Source: Cristatella mucedo (Eukaryota > Bryozoa > Phylactolaemata > Cristatellidae). From it: a stretch of 40,596 nt of DNA. The DNA lies in contig WPIO01000465.1 of the NCBI GenBank assembly GCA_009760855.2, positions 1 to 40,596 on the forward strand. The letters run 5' to 3'. Every line of letters begins with the position of its first letter. Positions within the stretch are counted from its first letter, which is position 1. Positions 9,723 to 20,057 of this stretch are shown piece by piece. Both the position numbers and the translations under genes were made by a program. Below the pieces are notes generated by a model that was not told the DNA's origin, searched no databases, and worked only from the letters and a program-made list of their open reading frames with translations.

Positions 9723-10350
9723 AGCATTGCCGAGCTCCAATTTTCGACCGGAAAAAAAAAACCTGCAATGACCGGGAAAACTACCGCAATCCACTCTATT
9801 CCACTGCAAATCATCCTCAAATCGCTATCGCGAAGCTCTAACTGACATTGCATATAGGAATAGACTCAGTTCAAAGTGCATCCACAAATATTTGCTCCTT
9901 GGTGCACACGCGTTCTCTTGCAATCGACTGCTACGACCCGGTCCGATACCGCAACCTACCTATATCAGCCGAAATACGCTGCAATCTGCCACACAGAGAC
10001 AAGAACGCGTTCACTAGAAGCTCTCATTGGGATTGCACGCTGCTCTACTCCTCAATTATTGTGCACTCGCATAGCTTCACTGTTTTTGCCTCGGCCGTTC
10101 TGCAGCAATGCACTGCAATCGGCTGCAACTGCCCGGCCAGTACGTCAATGTACCGCAACCCGCCGAAAAACGACCAGAATACGTACACTTTAAGCTCTAA
10201 TAGTGACTGCGCGTTGGTCTAATTTTTGGTTATTGTGTAATCCCACAATTCCACTACCATATCCTCGATCATTCGGCAGCAATGCATTGCAATTGAATGG
10301 AATGGCCCAGGCGAATGCCTCAGTTTACAGCAATCTGGTGCGAAATGCCT

Positions 10351-10828
10351 TGAAATCGGTTTGTATGCTTCAATTTTCAATGCTTGTTACAAAGCACACT
10401 GGTTAGGCACACAGTGTCCTCGCCACATCACAGGCGGACCACAGCTGTGCACCGGCTCCTCTCGATGATGCTCCCAAATGCTCCTACCAGCGGTTTAGCA
10501 GAGGAGCAGTACCGGCCTGCATATAACCCAACGGCAGACTGTTTGAAAGCGGAAGTGTATTACTAAGTTTTGTAAGTTCTTTTGAAATACAGTGTAATTA
10601 TTTTATCAGATCGAAGTGTGAGTTTCGTAAAACGATGACTGGTGGATTTCAGTCAGATTGCGGTGTCTTGCATTAGATTGATCTTGAATTAGATAGATTT
10701 TGCATTAGATTGTCTTGCATTGGATTTTAATTTTATAGTGCAATCATTTGGTAAAAATATGACGGTCGTGTCAGAAGTATTGAGCTGACTTTGAGATGAA
10801 AAATATAATGTATTTGTATAACTGCTGG
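10351..10828. other. Unassigned intergenic sequence
   Basis: No coding or repeat signature stands out, apart from a local stutter at 10660-10725 where TTGCATTAGATTG-like phrases recur. Confidence 0.4.
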
Positions 10829-11508
10829 CTGGCCTACCGGCATGTGCAATAAGACGCTTACAGCTCGTGGAAAACTCTGCAGCTAGGCTTGTCCTTCGTG
10901 AGCGTAACAGTTACCACAGCACACCACTTCTCGCCGACCTGTACTGGATACGAGTCAAGCATCGCATCAAACTTCAAGGTTTTGTTGCTCACTTTTCGGT
11001 CCCTTCTTTCGTTGGCTCCAGCCTACTTATCAGATTTACTTTCACACCAAGCCAAGCAACGTACAACCCGCTTTTCGGCAACCAACTGCTAATATATACC
11101 TCATGCAAACTTCAAATCCTTCGGAGACCGTGCATTTAGTTAGTATGCTCCCAGAGCCTGGGACTCACTCCCGACTTGCGTCAGAAACACCCCTGACTTG
11201 ACCGCATTTAGAAAGAAACTAAAAACGCACGTATTTTGTCACAGCATTTAGTGGGTCTCTGCGATTCGTCCTTATATTCTTATGCGTGCTGACACTGTTG
11301 CATGCTGCCACTAACCACACTTGCATGCTGACCCTGTGCATGTCACCCCTAATCATTTTACTCATGCTGCTTACCAAGTATGATACCACTCACCATTCAA
11401 TCGTGTTTCCTTCGCAGCAAATGTAAAGCACCTAGAAAAAGATCGAGTTCTCCGGGGGAGCTTTATCAAGTGTATTATTATTATTATTATTAATATTATT
11501 ATTGCTAT
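10829..11508 (+). mobile_element. CR1/L2-type LINE, 5'-truncated 3' end
   Basis: It begins in the post-RT region (GGCCTACCGGCATGTGCAAT, matching 24588) and runs through the 3' UTR to AAAGCACCTAGAAAAAGATC and an (ATT)n tail at 11475-11503. Several stops break the reading frame. Confidence 0.85.
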
Positions 11509-12003
11509 GGCTATTATTCTCTATCCAGGCTCTTTTCAGATGCAGCCGCCGGGCCCATTGGCAGGATCGTTAAAGGCGAGCACGTTACCAGTGGGCCAAC
11601 TGAGCACAGTGCCGGCCCACTGAGAATACACTCTTGTCACCTTATGAATACGTTCCTTTTTTCACAGTCTGAGTTTCGTGATTTCTTTGGGACATCGGGA
11701 GATCGTGTAACAATTGCAATGGGTTCTTAACAGCGACGGTAGGTTTACTATAGCGTCTTAAAATTAGCCCAGCCCACTGCACCGAGCATTACAGGCGCTA
11801 ACCGACCTCCATCAAATCACTAGCGGCTCCTTGGCCTAGAGCTCAAGAGCTAAAGTTGCACTCCGGAAGCACAGCATATTTCCTGTTATAATGTATCCGC
11901 TCTCGTGCTCTCTTGGCCTCTGATATAGCTTAATCTGCACCTGGCCGTTTTAATTCAGTGATAGCCAATAACAAATAGCAGTCATAACCGGGCTGATTAA
12001 GCA
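11509..12003. other. Unassigned intergenic sequence
   Basis: Nothing recognisable on either strand. Confidence 0.4.
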
Positions 12004-12150
12004 TGGCGCGTTGTCATTTCAAAGTGCCGCCCACGTGCTAGGTTGTCTCAAGAATACTAACACGTTCGTCGCAAGTGCACGCGGCTGTGTACCGGGAATG
12101 CGAGCCTGACGATACACGCGTTCGGACTTGCACTGAGAACTTCCGCCGAA
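12004..12150. repeat. ~260-bp dispersed repeat, diverged copy 3
   Basis: Shares GTGCCGCC, TTGTCTCAAGAATA, CGGGAATGCGA and TGACGATA-type segments, in order, with 8450-8600. Confidence 0.5.
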
Positions 12151-12318
12151 TAGCATCCGGCCAAGGTGCTGTCCTGCATTGGTCCGGGGGCCGGATTGGC
12201 TCAGCTAGGTGACAGCAAGCTGGACGTGTCTGGTAACGAGAGCACTAGCTAACGAACCCTCCTTGGATGCAACCTCAGACGAAGATGGTGACCCATCGGT
12301 TGCTATAGCTATCGATTA

Positions 12319-13015
12319 GGACCGACGCTCCAGCTGGCAACGACGTGAGTGGCGCAAGGCAATCCCGCGCAGCGGACGACTGCTCGACGATCCCAGAAGC
12401 CTCTTTTCGTCTCTGCCCTGGCTAGCATTGCTAACGACGCTTGAGAATGAGTTCCGGCCTGTTTTTGTCCGGCGGAAGGGTAGAGCATAACTTCGGCCCG
12501 AACTACTCTTATGAGCAGAAGTCATAGACCAGCCAGGGTCTTGGGATTGAGTAGTATTAAGCTGAGCTAGCGTCAAAAGCTCTGCTACAATCTAAACAGA
12601 GATAGTTCCTGTGGAATGAATTATGGTTATCCTGGCTTCCCACCGGTGTATCAGCCACCGTTGGCAAACAGGTACCCGGCTTCCTTCACCGAATCCTGTT
12701 GACGGGCAGCTCGACAGTGGGATGTATGCATATATAAAATATTAAAACATATCCATACTTAATAAAATCAATTAGAATGACACAGGAAATATTGTTGCTT
12801 CCTAGACATTAACACGCGAAATCCCGGCTTCCTAAGAAGGTTTCACGTTCAGAGGCAGCCATTGACTTGTGACAGCTGTTTCTCTGCTGAATTATTGTTC
12901 ATTCGGCTTCAACCAAGGTAAGGCGATAGACATTGTATGGAATATTTTATACAGCGGCAGACCGTGTGCATGTGAGTCTGCTATTTTACGCGATCTTCAT
13001 GAAAAGTCGAGACGC
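12319..13015. repeat. Repeat E, copy 1
   Basis: Matches 38421-39430 over its whole length (shared GTCTTGGGATTGAGTA, AAAGCTCTGCTACAAT, GGCAAACAGGTACCCGGCT, CCGAATCCTGTTGACGGGCA, AGGTTTCACGTTCAGAGGCA). Copy 2 has an extra ~320 bp. The right end lies directly against the left edge of duplication copy 2 (13025). No terminal repeats are seen. Confidence 0.85.
12616..12702 (+). CDS. Small Tyr/Pro-rich ORF in repeat E (28 codons)
   Basis: A short ATG-to-TGA frame starts MNYGYPGFPP and ends RYPASFTESC; it is rich in Tyr, Pro and Gly. The same frame in repeat E copy 2 (39031-39117) reads MHYGYPGFSP, has a TAG at codon 12, and then resumes the same C-terminal wording with the same final TGA. The tyrosine/proline/glycine pattern recalls low-complexity tails and N-termini of several unrelated protein families, so no function is assigned. 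It could be one exon of a longer gene. Confidence 0.25.
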   Translation: MNYGYPGFPPVYQPPLANRYPASFTESC

Positions 13016-13490
13016 TGACGAGCTTCATATAATGCAATGAAGCCAAGCTACCATAAGCAGCTGCTTTAGGTGAAGTGCATCAGGTATGCATGTGTGTAGC
13101 ACTTTGCTGGCCTTGGCTGAATTTTAGCGCGAACAAGAGCTGTTCGGAGGCGAGCTAGAACTCCTTTGTCCTGGAGAAGTGAGCCAGAGAGGAGCGTCAG
13201 CGCGGTTAGAGAGCAAGAGCTTAAGAGCAAGCCAGGAAGCTGAGACCGGCGGTGGCGATTCGGCCTTTAGAATTGGTCCGATACCCGCGGAAGCATCTGA
13301 TTGATGTTGGCTGGCCTGTCAACCTCCGCCTTCACTCGGTCCAAGAAAGAATCGTCTGGAACCCATTCGCCATTCAAGCTGGACAGAGGGGACATTCCAG
13401 TGGCCTAGTGCCGGTATTAGTTCCTTACAGTAATGGGCCATGGTGTCGGGCCCAATACCACTAAGCTCTTGCCCCATTGTCTCAGCCAAG

Positions 13491-13498
13491 TATTTAAG
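13491..13498 (+). promoter_or_regulatory. LTR TATA-type core promoter
   Basis: TATTTAAG lies about 400 bp into the solo LTR and 470 bp before its AATAAA, the usual arrangement for an LTR promoter. Confidence 0.5.
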
Positions 13499-13969
13499 AG
13501 TCGAGCGACGCTCGCTCTGGGTCTTTTTGTCTGTGGTCTTCTGTCTTTGGTCCGGCTCCGCCGTCGGACTCGTTTTCTCTGGAAGCGAGGGAGGAGGGCG
13601 GGCTGTTCGCCAGCGATTGACGGAACAGGACGAGACAGCGCGCTAGGAGGATTCGGTGGACTCCACCGAATACGGTCGTATCGCGCCCGAGCTGGCATTT
13701 TGTGTTTCTTTCGTGTTTTGTGTGTTCGCGCTAGCACGTGGTCTCGGCATAGGGATTTGCCGGTGCGAGCTAGACGTAGTTGGCGTATTTGGGGTATTCC
13801 CTCGGCACAGGTGGGAACGGATTCCTAGTTCACCGGTTAGGGTTTAGGGTCCGGGTCGCGCTTAGTGTGGAGGAGTATTCCCTCCGCAAGAGTGTTGGTG
13901 TAGCTGAGAACGTGCGAGGAGTGTGGAGATAAAGCTGAACTAGACGCGCAGCGACTTTGTGCGCTTGCG

Positions 13970-13975
13970 AATAAA
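13970..13975 (+). promoter_or_regulatory. LTR poly(A) signal AATAAA
   Basis: AATAAA in GCGAATAAAGTTCAG, in the 3' quarter of the solo LTR. Confidence 0.55.
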
Positions 13976-14452
13976 GTTCAGTAAAATCCCCAATTTGCGT
14001 GTCTCGCTTTCCAATTCACGCCGCGGACTCACGACCCTCTTTAGTAACGGTAAGCAGGTCAGCGCCGGAAACGCTCGTTTCGTGGCGGCCAGCTTATTGC
14101 GCGTCGGCGCGCACCGAACGGCATTAGGCGATAGGCTACGCCGCTAGGTAAGCGGCAGGTCAAGCTTACCCCGCCGAGCCTTCGGCATTACATGTGGATG
14201 TCATGTAGTGATCCAAAGCTTTGGTCAATGAAAGTTGCAAATTGGCATGGCTATAATTAAGTATATAAATGCTAATTAAAGCTACAATTAATACGTAGGC
14301 ATCGATTAGATTCCCAGAATGTAATTCTCATGCTGGTCTACTGCCGTGCTTGACTACCTACATTGAATTTAATGCTATTACTCAGCTACTGCTTTTTGCC
14401 TATTCTATGATTGGCTACTCCTGTGCACCAGTCAACATCCTAATAGATACAG

Positions 14453-14962
14453 GTACGTCAGCAGATATTCGTGATTACTGCTTGAAGTTTGTAGACTCAA
14501 GTGTGTTTTATTCCTTTGTGTTTTTATTTGCCTTCACCCTTGCCTGCCACTTACACGAATACCTGTATATCGCAAGACCAGCTTTGGGCTCCGACCTTGC
14601 TCTCAAATCAAGCAGGTTACTCCATACTTGGTATGAGCCGGCAATTTACTATTCAACTTATGCAAAATTGGTAGTGGCTATAAAGTTATGCAAGCATCGT
14701 AAATAAGGAGACACTAGATTACAATTGTCGACGATGCCCAGATGCGGTTAGGAGAGTAGCTACATAAAGCCAGGTAACACAATCAAGTGGTATCTCTCAA
14801 AAGAGTATCTGGTCAAAATGGTCTGCCCTGCTGGCAATAGTTGTTAAGCATATCTGCTCTGCAATGGTTCACGTTTCATCCATCCCTTGTTGAAATCTGC
14901 CTATTTTACCTAAATTTTGTGTAGTTGATATGTCAGCTGGGTTTATGTCGTTCCTTCCTTAG
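14453..14962 (+). other. Predicted 5' UTR intron of TRIM copy 2
   Basis: Donor ATACAG|GTACGTCAG at 14452/14453 and acceptor TTCCTTCCTTAG ending at 14962 match the equivalent sites of copy 1. The ATG follows 7 bases after the acceptor. Confidence 0.5.
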
Positions 14963-14969
14963 GTTATCC

Positions 14970-16065
14970 ATGGCACGAGAGCTTCCAGTGTCCGGACTAG
15001 CATCGATAAACAAAGACCTGTTATCTTGCATCGTCTGCAAACAAATTGCAGAGCAGCCACTGCTGCTTCGATGCCTGCACGGCTGCTGCAGTAGCTGTGC
15101 TGATCGTGCTGCCACGGCAGAGGGCTCAAACAGCTTACGATGCCCTGCTTGCGACGTACTCACCGACATCAGTTCAACGAAGCATCACAACGGTTTCATC
15201 ACCGAGTTGGTGAGACGTTTCACAGCCCTGCAAGATGCTGACAAGTGCAGTGTCTGCAGAGAGGATGGCAGCCCGAATGAGCTAGCAGACGCCTGGTGCA
15301 TGCAGTGCCAGAGATCCTTGTGTGCAACCTGCTTACCTGGCCATGACCGATACAACAGGAGTCATGCGACCGTTTTGCTCGAGCAAATCACGAGTTGGAA
15401 CGAATTGCTGAAAGCCGAAGTGCAGCAGCAGTGCAGGCAGCACTCGAAGCCGCTGGATCTGCTGTGCATCGACTGCAAGGAAGCCAAATGCACCGACTGT
15501 GCCAGGCAGTGCGAGGGTCTAGGACATCCGGGACTACAGCACCTAAAAGGATCGATAGCTGAAAGTCTTTTGAAGGATGCAAGAGAGAGAATACACCGTC
15601 TGCATAAGCATTTGATTAGTAAGTCTGAGCAGCTGCTGAAGCCCAGGAATCTGGTGAAGGACATCCAATCGGCTCGTGCAGTTCATCTGGACGAGCTGAG
15701 AACCAAGAAGAAGTATGCAGTGGATGCTGTGAGCACAAGCTTTGATGATTCTGAGTGGAAGCTTAAGGACTGCTATGACCAGCTCGAGGACAGTGCTGCT
15801 GTCCTGCAGAGCCTGGCCGAGCAGCTGCACCAGTCACTGCAGCATGCATCCGAATATGCCTGCAGCCTGACAGACTCGGCCGGTGAACCTGATTTGTTGG
15901 ACCAGCAGGTGGCCTTACAGTCACGTCTCGAGGTGCTGGTCAAGCAGATGGATGGATTCAAAGATATCCCGGATGCTGGCAAGCTTGTGGAACTGAGTGG
16001 CTCTCTGCCCAACGACCTAAACGAAGTAGTCTCCTCGTGGATGGGAACTCCGAAGCTGACCACAG
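14970..16065 (+). CDS. TRIM-family RING/B-box/coiled-coil protein, main exon, copy 2
   Basis: Predicted E3 ubiquitin ligase module with the same layout as copy 1. Residues 20-61 are a complete C3HC4 RING (C20, C23, C35, H37, C40, C43, C58, C61). B-box 1 spans about 93-132 and B-box 2 about 155-191 (C155, H158, C166, C169, C174, C177, H186, H191). A long helical region of about 195-340 follows and should mediate dimerisation. The Met at 14970 is the first ATG after the predicted acceptor at 14962. The exon ends at CCACAG|GTAGC after 365 codons plus one base. That phase allows in-frame joining either to 16178 (short form, 406 residues) or to 18253 (propeller form, 673 residues). Ubiquitin-ligase activity is inferred from the RING only. 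Confidence 0.87.
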
Positions 16066-16177
16066 GTAGCTGCCAGCGAAGCAATGCAATCTGCATGTAG
16101 CCTGTAGCTCAGCTCGCTGACACGCAAATCTTGCCGATGTTGTGTAGTTGCAGCCTTTGAGATTGTATTCCTTGCAG

Positions 16178-16517
16178 ACTGCCTTGGGCGAATCCTTGCC
16201 GATGTCATCGCCGTTAAGGGTGGTGCTGTTGGTGATGGTGTTGCAGGTGAGTTGACATCTTCTTGATGCAACGTGCTAACCGAAAAATTGTAATGCCGAG
16301 CAAACAGTTTTGAAGGTCTGTAGATATGAGACATTCTTTTTTGATGACTCGCCTCCTAAGCCCTAGCATAGTTGCTACATTGCTGCCATTCCCCTAGTGA
16401 CTGCTTTGCGTAGCACATTCTTACGGCGGTCAGCTCTCCCTGATTTCATCTATGTGTGCAGGCAAGCTCACTGCAGACGGGATGACGCTCGAATGCCCTT
16501 TACCTCTTCACGAATGA
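16178..16517 (+). CDS. TRIM copy 2, two short alternative C-terminal exons
   Basis: The first exon is 16178-16246 (69 bp), with acceptor TATTCCTTGCAG and donor GTTGCAG|GTGAGT. The second is 16462-16517, with acceptor ATCTATGTGTGCAG and stop TGA at 16515-16517. Junctions are phase 1. The peptide starts DCLGRILADV and ends ECPLPLHE. Splice sites and stop are conserved in copy 1, with a 9-bp in-frame length difference. I infer an alternative 3' end that omits the propeller. Confidence 0.6.
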
Positions 16518-16984
16518 AGCTCTCACTTTGTGCTGCTCCAAGATGAAGCTAATTGATGCTGTCGGGTCGGCATACAGCTACGAGTAGTTACTAAATTGGA
16601 TGGTCGTTAGGTTATTGGAAAGGGGTTATTGAGCTTTAATTATGTACCTTTCATTAAGGCATAGCTTGGGCTTGCAAATAATAGGTCAATGTGCCACTGG
16701 TTGATCTTTGCAAGTACTTATAATGCCTGCCTAGATTGAAACACCCATCATTCATGTCTGTAGTACGACCTCAGCCAACATTTTGTATAAGTTTTCCTGT
16801 TTCGATAGGAGGTAATTTTAGTTAGTTTATTTTCCTGTTTCGATAGTATCTAAACGTTTATCTGTTGCTGCATCACACATCGGTCTGGGCTGATGGGGGA
16901 GTGAAAGTGCAGCATGCAGCTCACCAGTAGCATGCTGCAGTGCTAGTAGATGGCCCAATGCTTGTGGTGTCTTTATCTGAGATT

Positions 16985-17080
16985 TGAACGGGCAGTAGTA
17001 AACCTGGAAATGGAGATAACCCAAAATGGCATGGCATCGGAAGTGATCATATAGCATCGCTTTGGTACCTGGAAATGTTA
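16985..17080. repeat. ~100-bp dispersed repeat, copy 1
   Basis: CCTGGAAATGGAGATAACCC, a GGCATCGGAAGTGAT segment and GGTACCTGGAAATGT recur in order at 17485-17590 and 23175-23285. Confidence 0.6.
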
Positions 17081-17484
17081 TTGGTTATGCATTTAGACTG
17101 TCAATGCAAATCTATTTTTAATTGTTAATACATGTTCTGTAATTTAATTTTAATTAATCCATGCAAATCTATTGCAAATCAGGCTGAGACGAATTGAAGC
17201 AGCTGTTTCGACTGGTATGCACAAACTGCGACTTTTTTTCAACCAGCAATCCAATCATGGGCTGTGAATGGGAGGGGGGCAAAGAAAGTACACATGCACC
17301 GGAAGTCACTGTTTGAATGAGTGTGTGCACACTGCAGCCGAATGCATTTGCAATGCAATGCAAAGCAGTGGTTTTGCAGCCTGTCCAGAAAAAATTCAGT
17401 TGCATGGAAATATCTGAATATCTTATTCATTTATGATAATATTTACTAGTGTTTACTTTATAAAGATAAAGAGCTGCAACTGCG

Positions 17485-17590
17485 GCTCGTACATAGTGGA
17501 TTTGGAAATGCAGATAACCCAATGTGCCATAGCATCGTGTGTGATAGCATAAAATCTTGGTTCGGTTCCCTGGAAATGTCTGTAGCTGCG
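17485..17590. repeat. ~100-bp dispersed repeat, copy 2
   Basis: GGAAATGCAGATAACCCAA, ATAGCATCG and TGGTTCGGTTCCCTGGAAAT match 23175-23285 strongly and 16985-17080 more weakly. Confidence 0.7.
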
Positions 17591-18252
17591 AACGTACATT
17601 CACTATAATATAATACATAATACACCGTGTGCTGCTGCTGTGATTCAGCTTAGCATGCAGAAGTAAGTGTAGTAAGGGTAGAAATTAAAAGGCTGCCAAT
17701 AAGACCAAAGTTCTTGCAACAGTGCATTCAAGCGATGCAACCTATTGCTGTACTTCAGTTTATTTTATGAGCATGTTAGAGCATAATGCAATGAGCTGCC
17801 AACTTGAGCAGCATTCTGCATTAAGGACATACAATTAGAAATTGCCTCATCGAATTAGACACGGACAAAGTGATACAGATGTGTCAACTGGTATGCACAA
17901 ACTCTCGCGACTTTTTTTCAACCAGCAATGAGTGGTTTTTCCGACGGTTTGGTATGTAGAAGCAGTCGCTCACTAGTGTTTGCCATGCGAAGCATTGCGA
18001 ATGTACACGTATCCTTGCATTGTATCGTAGCACCGCGAATGTTACACGAAATATTCATCTATTCATTCTGCATTCAATATTCATTTATTCATTTATTTAT
18101 TCAATCTGCCACTTTCTGCATAGCTGCAGCTGCAGCTATGTATTCACACAATGCTGCGTTCGTTGTAGAGGACTTATTCATTGCTTATTTATTCATTCTG
18201 CCACACTATGCACAGCTGCTGCTGCCTGCATTCAATGCTGCGTTTGTTGTAG

Positions 18253-19178
18253 CAGATCAGCAGTCGGCGCTGCACTTCGGCTCTGCCTCCAGCAGCTTCC
18301 AGACGCCTGTCCGTTGCTGCGACCTGTCTGTGACGTCAGAGGGTCATCTGCTGCTGGCTGCCTGGCAGCACGGCCTGAAGGAATACAGCGAGAATGGCAT
18401 TGAGCTGAGCGTCTGGAAACCTGCCAGGCAGAGCAACGGACAGGACGACTCGGTCACTGCAGCGCAGTCTCTGCAGGACGGACGAGCTGTTGTGGGTGTG
18501 CTCCACTCACGGCTCGTCCTGCTGCTCAGACGCAGCTCGTGTGCTGCTGCAGGAGACTCGCAGTGGCTCGAGGACAAGCGTGTCGCTGAGCTGCAGTCAC
18601 ATCCCTGGAAGCTGTCCGTGCTCGGTGACCTGCTCGCAGTGACCGAGACCAGACTCAATGACCAGCAGCAGTGGCAGTCTGGACCAGGGCTGCAGCTGCT
18701 GCAGCTGAGCACGGGGCGGCTGCTGTACGGCCGGAAGTACGATTATGACATATGGAGTGTGGCTCTCACTGCTGCTGCTCTGATCACTACGAGCAGAGAC
18801 AAGGTGAAGCTGGACGACGGCAGAGAGCTGTGTATGGTGGACAGCTACAGCCACCGAGGTGACAGACAATGGAGACACGAGCTGAGCAGCGAGGAGGAAG
18901 TGCTGGGCGTCTGTGCTGCAGGCGGCCTCGTGTACGTGGCCGTGCAAGGGATAGGGAGGGGAGACAGAAGGAGCAGGGACTGTGTGAGGACGCTCAGTGC
19001 AGAGAGTGGAAAGGTGCTGCAGAATGTCCTCTCCTACAGCAGCCACGGACTGCAGCGGCCGGCGCGTCTGTCTCTGGGAGACAGAGGACAGAGGACCGTG
19101 CTAGCAGTGCTCGGCTACGACGAAGCAAGCGAGCATTTTAGGAATGTGACCGTGTATCCTGCAGCTGGCAGCAGCTGA
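18253..19178 (+). CDS. TRIM copy 2 C-terminal exon, propeller-like domain
   Basis: It codes about 308 residues from DQQSALHFGS to the TGA at 19176-19178. I place the acceptor at TTTGTTGTAG|CA (18252), which is phase 1 and so fits the donor at 16065; the open frame further upstream is intronic. The exon shows repeated units of about 40-50 residues with alternating hydrophobic strands and turn phrases: CDLSVTSEGHLLLAAWQHG, SLQDGRAVVGVLHSRLVLLL, WKLSVLGDLLAVTET, LLQLSTGRLLYGR, VCAAGGLVYVAVQG, RTLSAESGKVL. That pattern fits a six-bladed beta-propeller of the NHL/WD40/YVTN superfamily, the usual C-terminal partner in TRIM-NHL-type proteins, although I cannot assign the subfamily. Likely role: substrate or ligand binding. 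An AATAAA follows at 19451. Confidence 0.7.
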
Positions 19179-19450
19179 GAGCAGACGATGCTGGGATGAA
19201 GGAAGTTAAGTTAAGGATGAAGGGAAGGGAAGCAGGGCCACACATGCATGGAGTAATGAGGTAGTACAATGAAGTAATGAGTAAATACGTGCATGGAGTA
19301 ATTCCGAAAGGAGTAATGAGGTAATACAAAGTGATAAAAATAATATGGTAATAAGAATGCTGGGACGAGCTACGTATCACCGCATGTCACTCAGCTTTGC
19401 ATGACCGTGTCAACTGCCGCACGTACCTTTTCATTTGTCTTGTAATGCAG

Positions 19451-19456
19451 AATAAA
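19451..19456 (+). promoter_or_regulatory. Poly(A) signal downstream of propeller exon
   Basis: AATAAA about 270 bp after the stop codon, conserved in flank copy B (5781-5786), with a variant position in copy A (4480-4485). Confidence 0.5.
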
Positions 19457-20057
19457 ATCCATGAAATTCTTGAATTCCTACAACAAGCACGAGCAGCTCC
19501 AGTCAGGCCTCGCGGCGGCTTTGCACTAACCTGTCTCATTAGCGAACTTGCTGTTTCACGTCTCGCGAGCTTCGCTTCGGTGGTTCGCCAGGGAACCGAA
19601 GTGAAATACCTGAATTTCACGAAGAAGTTAGAAGCCACACGATGCATGGAGTAAGTGGTCCGAGAGGATTAATGACGGATAAAAATGCTCGGCTCAAAAA
19701 ATGATGTCCAACCGAACAAATTTGGTCCAAAATGCACAGTATAGTAAGCAATGCACGAATCGAACCTTCAAACGATGCAATGCCGCCTACATTCAATCTA
19801 CACAGACGCGGCGGTGGCTCAAAACCTCTGGGTCAGAGAACTCTGCGGCAAAGAGCTTGCGAGTACTTCAAACGACTCGGACTTTCGAACGATGCTGACC
19901 TTATCAGCTACTTATCCTTATCAGCTATTACTGGTCTTGTATCTAACTCTTGACTGCACATACCTTTAAATTTCCCGTTTAATAAAAAATAACGTATACT
20001 AGACGATCCATAAACTGATGAATCTCTTCAATTCTCTCATATCTATGAACACGAGCT

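Larger units (their letters stand above)
8606..10350. repeat. Degenerate ~175-bp tandem satellite, interrupted by a LINE end
   Basis: Recurring landmarks in fixed order define the unit: a CTGCAATCGACTGC-like segment, then ACCGCAATCCAC-like, then AAGCTCTAA or GAGCTCCAATTTT-like. The first landmark occurs near 9062, 9925, 10098 and 10274 (last spacings about 173 and 176). The third occurs near 8667, 9157, 9734, 9832, 10017 and 10192. Units are heavily diverged. The LINE 3' end at 9283-9478 and a copy of the 260-bp repeat lie inside the array. Confidence 0.6.
13095..14192 (+). mobile_element. Solo LTR (Ty3/gypsy-like), with target-site duplication
   Basis: A 1,098-bp element begins TGTAGCACTTTGC and ends GGCATTACA. 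It is bounded by TGTG at 13091-13094 and 14193-14196. Copy 1 of the duplication supplies the empty site: GTATGCATGT followed by AGATGT at 785-796 aligns across the element with one 4-bp copy removed. Inside are a TATTTAAG core promoter at 13491-13498 and an AATAAA at 13970-13975, in the order expected for U3-R-U5. No internal pol or second LTR adjoins, so it is a solo LTR left by recombination. Short open frames inside are not credible genes. Confidence 0.85.
16518..18252 (+). other. Long intron before the propeller exon
   Basis: No exon was recognised. The first ~290 bp match copy 1; the rest has no counterpart there. It contains two copies of a ~100-bp repeat (16985-17080 and 17485-17590) and a ~50-bp direct repeat at about 17205-17230 and 17885-17932 (shared CTGGTATGCACAAACT and GACTTTTTTTCAACCAGCAA). 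Just before the acceptor, a ~100-bp tandem duplication spans 18080-18252 and repeats the acceptor-like wording (GCTGCGTT..GTTGTAG at 18169 and 18252). Confidence 0.5.

Noticed and set aside
8606-10350. CRISPR-like array
   Set aside because: Repeat words are degenerate, the units are about 175 bp without unique spacers between constant repeats, and the DNA is eukaryotic. It is satellite decay.
14350-14706. 118-codon open frame upstream of TRIM copy 2
   Set aside because: The equivalent frame in copy 1 is interrupted by a stop (GTAAGC context at about 1098) and differs by indels. The conserved words fit a 5' UTR exon and intron better.
17928-18252. Upstream extension of the propeller frame to an ATG at 17928
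   Set aside because: The sequence is low-complexity with internal tandem duplication and contains no propeller-like pattern. The phase-1 acceptor at 18252 explains the exon start.
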